Below, one piece after another: positions 25,673-32,695 of a stretch of 37,497 bases of DNA. A program made the translations under genes and the position numbers. Each line of letters begins with the position of its first letter. Position 1 is the first letter of the stretch. Origin of the DNA: Desulfuromonadaceae bacterium (lineage in GTDB: Bacteria; Desulfobacterota; Desulfuromonadia; Geobacterales; Pseudopelobacteraceae); assembly GCA_028688955.1 (NCBI GenBank), contig JAQTXD010000014.1, positions 17,991-55,487 on the forward strand, read 5' to 3'. Below the pieces are notes generated by a model. That model was not told where the DNA came from. It did no database searches and saw only the letters and a program-made list of their open reading frames with translations.

Positions 25673-26329
25673 TTGCATGCAGTCCGTACGGAAAAGCATA
25701 TGCGCATTCATTTCGGTGCAGCAATCCTTGTTCTGCTGGCTGTTTTGTTTCTCAAGGTAACGCCGACAGAATTTGCACTGCTGGCGCTTTCAATTTTGGC
25801 AGTTCTCTGTGCCGAAATGTTTAACACGGCGATAGAAGCAGTTGTTGATCTCGTATCGCCCGGCTATCACCCGCTTGCCAAAATTGCAAAAGACACGGCC
25901 GCAGGAGCTGTGCTGATCACCGCATGTGGTGCCGCCATCATGGGGTACCTGATTCTGGCAAAGTACGTTATGCCACGCTACGGGGAGGTTCTTGCGATGT
26001 ATGGCACGGTGTCTGACATGGGTACGGTCGTATCGATACTGATCGTTGTTTTGGTAGTGATTATTGTCAAAAGTCTGACCGGTACCGGCACCCCGCTCCA
26101 TGGCGGTGTTCCGAGCGGTCACGCCGCTGTCGCATTCTCGATAGCCACGGCGGTGTCACTTACGACCCGTGACCCACTCATCTCGTTGTTGTCTCTCTTA
26201 CTGGCTGTAATGGTCAGCCACTCGCGATTGTTAATGAAAATTCACTCTCTGCGTGAGGTCGTCATCGGCGCCTGTTTTGGTTCCGGTATTACGCTACTCG
26301 TTCTGCAGCTCTTTAAATGGTACGGGTAA
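25673..26329 (+). CDS. dgkA: diacylglycerol/undecaprenol kinase fused to PAP2 phosphatase domain
   Basis: A two-domain membrane protein (218 aa from the first usual start). Residues 1 to about 105 are a DgkA-type lipid kinase with AEMFNTAIEAVVD and HPLAKIAKDTAAGAVL. Residues about 120-218 are a PAP2-type phosphatase with the PSGHAA motif and SRLLMKIHSLREV. In the latter the usual final Asp is Glu, and the first motif (K-x6-RP) reads K-x6-TP. The TTG at 25673 has GAGGG 5 bases upstream. However, family-like sequence (RFIDSANCAVEGIL) continues upstream in frame without any ATG, GTG or TTG, so the true start is uncertain. It probably handles undecaprenyl phosphate recycling. Confidence 0.85.
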   Translation: MHAVRTEKHMRIHFGAAILVLLAVLFLKVTPTEFALLALSILAVLCAEMFNTAIEAVVDLVSPGYHPLAKIAKDTAAGAVLITACGAAIMGYLILAKYVMPRYGEVLAMYGTVSDMGTVVSILIVVLVVIIVKSLTGTGTPLHGGVPSGHAAVAFSIATAVSLTTRDPLISLLSLLLAVMVSHSRLLMKIHSLREVVIGACFGSGITLLVLQLFKWYG

Positions 26330-26351
26330 CTGTATGTAACTCAGTGCTCCC

Positions 26352-26726
26352 CTATTTTGTGTGGGCTTTCTGCAGATTTTTCTGAAACAGTTCCGGAGTA
26401 AATCCCTTCATTACGATTTCATTTTTACCTTTACCAAACACAATCACCGGTACTCCGTTGCTGTTATATTTACCGGTCAACTCCTCCATTGCCCCGGCGT
26501 CCACCTCAACATCCCGATTCATGAACGGGATGTTGTTTTTAGTCAGGTACTCCTTTGTTGCGCGGCAGTGGGGGCACCAGGCTGTTGAATAGAGTACGAT
26601 GTGAGGGTATTTTTTTGCCGCTTCAGCTTTTGCAGGGGTCAAGGCGCTTTGATGTGTGTCTTGTGCTCCGGCAGATACGCAGGTGATGACTATTAATGCC
26701 AGGGTTGCACAGCCGGTTCGTATCAT
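26352..26726 (-). CDS. periplasmic glutaredoxin-like protein
   Basis: A 124-residue protein with an N-terminal signal peptide (RTGCATLALIVITCVSAGAQ) and a glutaredoxin fold: the redox motif CPHC (Cys51, Cys54) in STAWCPHC, the cis-proline segment NGVPVIVFG and a C-terminal helix. The start ATG 26726 has GAGGAG 7 bases upstream; a longer frame to 26756 is less likely. It would exchange disulfides in the periplasm; the substrate is unknown. It is transcribed divergently from asnS and convergently with dgkA. Confidence 0.87.
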   Translation of the reverse strand: MIRTGCATLALIVITCVSAGAQDTHQSALTPAKAEAAKKYPHIVLYSTAWCPHCRATKEYLTKNNIPFMNRDVEVDAGAMEELTGKYNSNGVPVIVFGKGKNEIVMKGFTPELFQKNLQKAHTK

Positions 26727-26851
26727 GGTAAATCTCCTCGTACTGAATGGTTGCATGTCAGCAGGTCAGTTATTCAGATATTCTCTGCCGGGGAACGTAC
26801 CACAGTTACCTTGGCAGGGTCAAACAATCAAGCTTGGCTGGAGATCCGCGA

Positions 26852-28231
26852 ATGAGAACTCGAATCAAAGAAATAATCGAACGGGGTGCGGAGACGGATA
26901 ACTGCTCATTCTCAGGGTGGGTCAGGTCTGTGCGGGCATCAAAAGGTGTCTGTTTTATTGTGCTCAACGATGGCTCAACTGTTGATGGCATCCAAGTTGT
27001 TGTAGAACCCGGATTGGCAAATTTCAGCGAGATCTGCCGGGTTGGAACAGGAACGGCTCTGACGGTGGAGGGAAAGCTTGTCCCATCACCGGCATCCGGG
27101 CAGCAATTCGAGCTAACAGCTTGTTCAGTTGTTATTATCGGTAATTCAGATGCAACATATCCATTACAAAAAAAACGACATTCATTTGAATATTTACGTA
27201 CTATAGGACATCTCCGGCCCCGTACGAATACCTTCGGTGCGGTATTTCGTCTGAGATCGCGGCTTGCTCAGGCGGTCCACCGTTTTTTTGCTGAAAACAA
27301 CTTCCTGTATGTCCATACTCCCATCATTACCGCAAGTGATTGTGAAGGTGCCGGTGAACTGTTTCGCGTCAGTACGCTGGATGTGGCAGATCCACCGACA
27401 CTTGATGGATATCCTGATTTCAGCCAGGATTTCTTTGGTCAGAAAACCGGTTTGACTGTCAGTGGCCAACTTGAAGGTGAGCTGTTTGCCCTTGCTTTTG
27501 GAGACATATATACCTTTGGACCAACCTTCCGTGCTGAAAACTCAAATACGGCCCGCCACGCCTCTGAGTTCTGGATGATTGAGCCGGAAATGGCATTCTC
27601 CACGTTGGCGGACGATGCCGAACTGGCGGAAAAATTTGTCAAATATCTTTGCAGGTTTGCTCTCGACGAATGCGCAGACGACATGAAGTTTTTCGATACG
27701 CATATTGAGAACGGACTGATTGAACGGGTTGCTACAGTGGCGTCGGCAGACTTTGTCCGCATGGACTATTCGGAGGCAATTGAGCGACTGCAGCGATCCG
27801 ATGCCGCGTTTGCGTATCCGGTGGAGTGGGGTTTGGACCTGCAGACGGAACATGAACGCTACATTACCGAACAGATCATTGGGGGGCCGGCCTTCATTAT
27901 CAACTATCCAAAGGATATCAAGGCGTTTTATATGAGGCAGAATGATGATGGTCGTACTGTTGCCGCTATGGATCTGCTGGTGCCGAAGGTCGGTGAGATC
28001 ATCGGCGGCAGCCAGCGCGAAGAGCGGCTGGATCGATTGGAGCTGCGTATGGCAGAGCTTGGGATTGCCCGGGAACCGCTCTGGTGGTATCTGGACAGCC
28101 GTCGCTGGGGAAGCTGCCCTCATGCAGGATTCGGGCTCGGATTTGAGCGATTGGTCATGTACCTCTCCGGAATGGACAATATACGCGACGTAATTCCCTT
28201 TCCACGCACGCCACGGCATTGCGAGTTCTGA
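26852..28231 (+). CDS. asnS: asparaginyl-tRNA synthetase
   Basis: AsnRS (459 aa), a class IIb synthetase that charges tRNA-Asn. An OB-fold anticodon-binding domain (about 15-115) is followed by the catalytic core: motif 1 region (FFAENNFLYVHTPIITASDCEG), the asparagine-type GQLEGELFALAFGDIYTFGP, motif 2 (FRAENSNTARHASEFWMIE) and motif 3 (GFGLGFERLVMYLSGMDNIRD, residues near 428-448). The start ATG 26852 has GGAG 8 bases upstream; the frame open from 26747 has no family resemblance. AsnRS rather than AspRS is supported by the active-site pattern. Confidence 0.95.
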   Translation: MRTRIKEIIERGAETDNCSFSGWVRSVRASKGVCFIVLNDGSTVDGIQVVVEPGLANFSEICRVGTGTALTVEGKLVPSPASGQQFELTACSVVIIGNSDATYPLQKKRHSFEYLRTIGHLRPRTNTFGAVFRLRSRLAQAVHRFFAENNFLYVHTPIITASDCEGAGELFRVSTLDVADPPTLDGYPDFSQDFFGQKTGLTVSGQLEGELFALAFGDIYTFGPTFRAENSNTARHASEFWMIEPEMAFSTLADDAELAEKFVKYLCRFALDECADDMKFFDTHIENGLIERVATVASADFVRMDYSEAIERLQRSDAAFAYPVEWGLDLQTEHERYITEQIIGGPAFIINYPKDIKAFYMRQNDDGRTVAAMDLLVPKVGEIIGGSQREERLDRLELRMAELGIAREPLWWYLDSRRWGSCPHAGFGLGFERLVMYLSGMDNIRDVIPFPRTPRHCEF

Positions 28232-28329
28232 CTCGTAGTTCTTGAAGCTGCTTCGGTGGAGTCGCGCTTTACTTATGCGACATTGTTATAAACAACAGCT
28301 TTATCTACTTCAATGGGTATACAGGCACC

Positions 28330-28986
28330 ATGTCCAGATCAGTTTCCTTCATAATCAGTTCTCTACTGTCGCTGTCACTCGTTCTGAGTGGATGTTCCGC
28401 AGCTTATGTGCCGGTAAGTTGGGATTATTACAACGAAGTGCAGAAACTGTCACGCTCCGATGTGTTGCTGGCGATGCTGTACGATCGCTTCGACCCGGAC
28501 CGGCAAACCCTGCGGGGAAACGGCACTTCGTTTCAGGAGGTGTTGATGCCTGCCGAAGTCAAGCATCATCTCGGCGCCTACCGCAAAGACACGAAACTGA
28601 TCTACCGCAACCTCTATAACGAGTACACAACCGCTGGCCTGCGCGAATTGCTCGTTCACGAATTTGCCCACCACATCTGGTTCTCTTCTCTGACGCAGGC
28701 CCAGCGTGAGCAATGGAAAGAGCATCTGGTGCTCAACCCGAGCCCGGTACAGGTCATGGTGCGCCGTGTTTACGGCCGCTTTGATGATTACGTCGCCGAG
28801 GAATTTGCATTTACAGTCGGGGCTGCCCGTCCGGTCGATATCAAGGAATTTGCTATACTTGGCCTGATCACGAATAAGGAACGCGACACTCTGCTTGCCG
28901 TACAAAACCAGAGCCGGTCGTCTTCTCTTCCATCCGGCTGTACATATGCCGCCTCGGGTTCCGGGCCGGCCCCCGTTGCTCCATAA
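28330..28986 (+). CDS. putative lipoprotein zinc metallopeptidase (HExxH)
   Basis: A 218-residue predicted lipoprotein: the signal sequence ends in a lipobox LSGC (Cys22). The middle carries the zinc motif HEFAHH (His110, Glu111, His114), and acidic residues at 157-158 (VAEEFAF) could supply the third ligand. The tail (about 195-218) is a low-complexity Ser/Gly/Pro stretch. I do not recognise a characterised relative. The motif and a surface location suggest a peptidase, but this is inference and a non-catalytic role is possible. It lies between asnS and a DUF503 gene, with no clear functional partner. Confidence 0.75.
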   Translation: MSRSVSFIISSLLSLSLVLSGCSAAYVPVSWDYYNEVQKLSRSDVLLAMLYDRFDPDRQTLRGNGTSFQEVLMPAEVKHHLGAYRKDTKLIYRNLYNEYTTAGLRELLVHEFAHHIWFSSLTQAQREQWKEHLVLNPSPVQVMVRRVYGRFDDYVAEEFAFTVGAARPVDIKEFAILGLITNKERDTLLAVQNQSRSSSLPSGCTYAASGSGPAPVAP

Positions 28987-29032
28987 CCGGTGATGCCTGT
29001 ACACTTTAAATTTCATCTGTCCGGATATAGTA

Positions 29033-29314
29033 ATGCATATCTTCTGTCTTGAAATTCACCTTTCACTTCCCTCTCATTCTCTCAAAGAGAAGCGCGGTAT
29101 AGTTAAAAGTATACTGGCACGTTCGCGTAACCGTTTTAACGTAGCCTGCTCTGAAGTTGATCGACAGGATAATGATTCAGTGGGAGTGCTTGCATTTGTT
29201 ACCGTCAGTCCAGATAAAAACATCCCCCGCCGGGTTCTGGAACAGGTAGAAAACTGGATTTATGAAGGATGGCCAGATGTTGAAATAGTGGCATCGGATA
29301 TCTCCGAAATATGA
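29033..29314 (+). CDS. DUF503 (YlxP-like) protein
   Basis: A 93-residue single-domain protein of the DUF503/YlxP family, with the opening pattern of a hydrophobic strand, SHSLKEKRGIVKSILARSRNRFNV and a central EVDRQDN segment. Family members are often next to translation or ribosome-maturation genes such as rbfA; here it follows a putative lipoprotein. The function is unknown. The ATG at 29033 has a weak CCGGA upstream. Confidence 0.85.
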   Translation: MHIFCLEIHLSLPSHSLKEKRGIVKSILARSRNRFNVACSEVDRQDNDSVGVLAFVTVSPDKNIPRRVLEQVENWIYEGWPDVEIVASDISEI

Positions 29315-29386
29315 TGCAAATGCTCTTCGCTCTTCGACGATAAACCTTGAAACTATTACCCGCTTCAGTGTATAAATATCGCTTGC

Positions 29387-29475
29387 CTGACTGCCACCGG
29401 TATCATTCCGGTACGAGGTAATAACCTGTTGTAATTCCTCTGTAATAGCCGATATATGCTGATCGGCGCATCATA
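29387..29475. other. cluster of small hairpins before the MBL-fold gene
   Basis: The 184-bp gap holds three short inverted repeats in a row: ACCGG/CCGGT around 29398-29413, AGGT/ACCT near 29417-29428 and GCCGAT/ATCGGC near 29449-29468. No T-run follows and no known riboswitch core is visible. They may be transcript ends of the DUF503 gene or nothing. Confidence 0.3.
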
Positions 29476-29498
29476 AACCTGCAATTCCTGGAGCCTGT

Positions 29499-30272
29499 GT
29501 GAAAATCTGTTCGCTGGCGAGCGGCAGCAAAGGTAACTGTCTCTATCTTGAAACCGGGGACACCCGTGTGCTGATTGATGTCGGTCTGTCCCTGCGTGAA
29601 ACACTGCTGCGTATGGCAATGGTCGGTATTGATGCGTCCGGTATCCATGCTGTGCTTGTAACCCATGAACATATCGACCATATCCGGAGTGCCGGTTCCT
29701 TTGCGCGTAAATTCAATGTACCGGTCTTTGCCAGTCATCTACTGCTACAGACAAAATCTGATACCTATTTCAAAAAGACCCGGATAAGCGAGTTTGAATC
29801 AGGTGCTTCGCTCTCTTTCCGGGATGTCCGGATAGACCCGGTGCCAATTACCCACGACAGTTGTGATCCGGTCGGCTTTGTGATTGAATCGCGTGAAGGA
29901 CGCGCTGCTTCAGTGACAGATTTCGGCATTGTTACACGTCTGATAACGGAGAAACTACGCGGCTGCCGCTTTCTTAACCTGGAGTCAAATCACGATGTCG
30001 ATATGCTGATGAACGGGCCCTATCCATGGGAGTTGAAACAGCGCATCAAGTCCCGCCATGGCCACATTTCCAACGAAGAATCCCTTGACCTGCTGCATGA
30101 ACTCGCACACGAACGTTTGGAAGCGCTGATAATGGCGCACCTGTCCGAGGTAAACAACCACCCGGAGCACGTTGTACGCACAACCCGGGCTTTTTTGAGT
30201 AACCAGAACGTCTGCTCGCCGCGAATCGTCATTGGTGACCAGTACCATGCCAGTGCGGTTATGGAAATATAA
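29499..30272 (+). CDS. MBL-fold metallo-hydrolase (YycJ/WalJ-like)
   Basis: A 257-residue metallo-beta-lactamase-fold hydrolase. The opening SLASGSKGNCLYLE is typical of the YycJ/WalJ group, and the metal motif THEHIDH (residues 55-61) is intact, followed by the TDFG segment and the C-terminal MAHLSEVNN region. Related enzymes act on nucleic acids or nucleotides; the substrate here is not readable. The start is GTG 29499 with GGAG 8 bases upstream. purB begins 36 bp downstream, so the two may be co-transcribed. Confidence 0.9.
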   Translation: MKICSLASGSKGNCLYLETGDTRVLIDVGLSLRETLLRMAMVGIDASGIHAVLVTHEHIDHIRSAGSFARKFNVPVFASHLLLQTKSDTYFKKTRISEFESGASLSFRDVRIDPVPITHDSCDPVGFVIESREGRAASVTDFGIVTRLITEKLRGCRFLNLESNHDVDMLMNGPYPWELKQRIKSRHGHISNEESLDLLHELAHERLEALIMAHLSEVNNHPEHVVRTTRAFLSNQNVCSPRIVIGDQYHASAVMEI

Positions 30273-30308
30273 GAACACGACTACTACGTAATGCTGAGGA
30301 GCTTTTAA

Positions 30309-31604
30309 ATGATTGAACGTTATTCCCGCCCTGAAATGACCCATATCTGGACTGCCGAAAACCGTTTCCGTATCTGGCTTGAGATTGAGACCCTCGCCTG
30401 TGAAGCACAGGCTGAACTCGGAGTAATTCCTAAAGAGGTCGTACCGGTCATTCGTGCCAAGGGTAATTTTGATATTGCCCGGATTGACGCCATCGAGGCT
30501 GAAGTCAAACATGATGTTATCGCCTTTCTGACGTCGGTTGCAGAATACGTTGGCCCGGAAGCACGTTTTATCCATCAGGGTATGACCTCGTCCGATGTTC
30601 TTGATACCTGTCTGTCGGTTCAGCTTGTCCAAGCTGCCGATGAGTTACTGGCTGACCTGGATATGGTGCTGGAATCCCTGAAAGTGCGTGCATTGGAGCA
30701 CAAGGATACGGTCTGCATCGGTCGCTCCCACGGAATTCATGCCGAGCCGGTGACATTCGGACTTAAACTGGCTTCTTTTTATGCCGAGATGGGGCGAAAT
30801 CGGGTCAGGTTACTGGCGGCACGGGAAAATATTGCCACCGGAGCCATCTCTGGTGCAGTAGGCACCTTTGCCAATATCAACCCGTTTGTAGAAGAATATG
30901 TCTGTAGCAACATGGGGCTCAAACCGGAACCGGTTTCGACCCAGGTTATTCCCCGTGATCGCCACGCCGAATTCTTTTGCACCCTGGCTCTTATCGCCTC
31001 TTCAATGGAACGCGTCGCCGTAGAAATCAGACACTTGCAGCGTACGGAAGTTCTTGAAGCGGAGGAGTTTTTCAGCAAGGGGCAAAAGGGTTCATCGGCC
31101 ATGCCGCACAAGCGCAATCCGATCCTCTCGGAAAATCTGACCGGACAGGCTCGTTATATCCGCTCCCTCTGCATCCCCGCCCTGGAAAATGTGGCGTTGT
31201 GGCATGAACGTGATATTTCCCACTCATCGGTTGAACGGTATATAGCTCCTGACGCCACCGTGGCACTCGACTTTTCTCTGCGCCGACTTAATGGTCTGAT
31301 AAAAAATCTTGTAGTCTACCCGGAAAATATGCTGAGAAACCTGAACCAGATGAAAGGTCTCGTTTTCTCGCAAAAAATCCTTCTTGATCTGACACAGGCC
31401 GGCGTTTCCCGGGAAAACTCATACAGCATGGTGCAGCGCAATGCCATGAAGGTCTGGGAGCAGGGGGCTGATTTTCAAACGGAACTGCTGGCAGATCAGG
31501 ATGTTGTCGGGGCGCTGGGAGAGGCTAAAATCCGGGAATCTTTTGATCTCAGCTACCATTTGAAGCATGTCGACACAATATTTAAACGGGTATTCGGTGA
31601 ATAG
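30309..31604 (+). CDS. purB: adenylosuccinate lyase
   Basis: PurB (431 aa) removes fumarate from SAICAR and from adenylosuccinate, two steps of purine synthesis. The family signature SSAMPHKRNP is present, together with FIHQGMTSSDVLDT, GRSHGIHAEP and SSVERYIAPDATV. GAGGAG lies 8 bases before the ATG. The end overlaps the start of the following mscS gene by 8 bases (GTG start) or more, so it heads a purB-mscS-purL-recQ cluster. Confidence 0.96.
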   Translation: MIERYSRPEMTHIWTAENRFRIWLEIETLACEAQAELGVIPKEVVPVIRAKGNFDIARIDAIEAEVKHDVIAFLTSVAEYVGPEARFIHQGMTSSDVLDTCLSVQLVQAADELLADLDMVLESLKVRALEHKDTVCIGRSHGIHAEPVTFGLKLASFYAEMGRNRVRLLAARENIATGAISGAVGTFANINPFVEEYVCSNMGLKPEPVSTQVIPRDRHAEFFCTLALIASSMERVAVEIRHLQRTEVLEAEEFFSKGQKGSSAMPHKRNPILSENLTGQARYIRSLCIPALENVALWHERDISHSSVERYIAPDATVALDFSLRRLNGLIKNLVVYPENMLRNLNQMKGLVFSQKILLDLTQAGVSRENSYSMVQRNAMKVWEQGADFQTELLADQDVVGALGEAKIRESFDLSYHLKHVDTIFKRVFGE

Positions 31605-32694
31605 AGTCTTCGAATTTATACTGGAGTTCTTCCAGTCTCAGGAGAGTGACGGTTTTCTGCTTTTCTGGGCGAGAGAAATTCTTGGCGCATTGCTTATTCT
31701 GGCGTTCTTCTGGATGCTGTCAAATCTGATTGTCTGGGTACTCAACAAGTGGGGTACTCGTCTGACGTCCTTCACTGCAACCGACCTTGATGATCGAGTC
31801 CTGCAGCGGGTTACGCCCCATGTGTACCGATTTCTTGTGGTGCTCGGCGTATATCTCGCCATCCGTTCGCTGCCGCTGCATGAAAAGCTGATTCTGGTCG
31901 TTTCCGGTATCATTTTCATCAGCCTGGTAGTAATCGTATGCAACCTGATTTACCACGCCATCGACGAACTTCTGAAATGGTATGCCGCCGGTCAGGAGGA
32001 TACCTCCGGTGCGGTCCTGTCGCGGCAGATGTTACCGGTGGCGGAAAAGATAATTTCCCTGTTTCTCATGGGCGCCGCGCTGATAGTTGTTCTGAAACAC
32101 TTCAATTACGACATTTTTTCGCTGGTAACCGCTCTGGGAATCGGCTCACTGGCAATCGGCATGGCGGCAAAAGACACGCTGGCTCATATGATATCAGGCT
32201 TTACCATCATGATTGACCGGCCGTTTCGCATCGGTGACCGTATCCAGCTGGTCGGCGGGCAAATCGGCGATGTCGCTGATATCGGACTGCGCAGTACCAA
32301 AATCAAGACCCTGGACAATCAGCTGTTGATTATTCCCAACTCCGACCTGTGCAATACCATGCTGACCAACCAGGCCTTTCCCAACAGTCGCGCCAAGGGG
32401 CGCATCAATGTCGGTGTTGCCTATGGCAGTGATGTGGATCAGGTAAAGGCACTGCTGGTGGCTACCGCCCTTGAAGCTGAGGGGGTGCTGCCGGACCCGC
32501 TGCCGGAGGCATTTTTTGTATCTTTTGGAGACAGTGCCCTCAATATGTCTCTCTTCTTCTGGGTAGAAGAGTATTCCGCACTGTTTGCCACAACCGATCG
32601 GGTGAACTCACTCATAATCAAACGATTCAGAGAATATACTATTGATATTCCGTTCCCTATCAGGACGGTACTCATTGATAAAGGACAGGTCTGA
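31597..32694 (+). CDS. mechanosensitive channel (MscS family)
   Basis: A membrane channel of the MscS family (365 aa from GTG 31597; an ATG at 31567 is the alternative). About five hydrophobic segments are visible, ending in the pore helix region IFSLVTALGIGSLAIGMAAK and the conserved beta domain with DRPFRIGDRI, RSTKIKTLDNQLLIIPNS. The C-terminal alpha/beta domain follows. Such channels release osmolytes under hypo-osmotic shock. Its place between purB and purL, overlapping purB and ending 1 base before the purL start, means it is expressed with purine genes; the reason is not evident. Confidence 0.9.
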   Translation: MNRVFEFILEFFQSQESDGFLLFWAREILGALLILAFFWMLSNLIVWVLNKWGTRLTSFTATDLDDRVLQRVTPHVYRFLVVLGVYLAIRSLPLHEKLILVVSGIIFISLVVIVCNLIYHAIDELLKWYAAGQEDTSGAVLSRQMLPVAEKIISLFLMGAALIVVLKHFNYDIFSLVTALGIGSLAIGMAAKDTLAHMISGFTIMIDRPFRIGDRIQLVGGQIGDVADIGLRSTKIKTLDNQLLIIPNSDLCNTMLTNQAFPNSRAKGRINVGVAYGSDVDQVKALLVATALEAEGVLPDPLPEAFFVSFGDSALNMSLFFWVEEYSALFATTDRVNSLIIKRFREYTIDIPFPIRTVLIDKGQV

Positions 32695-32695
32695 T

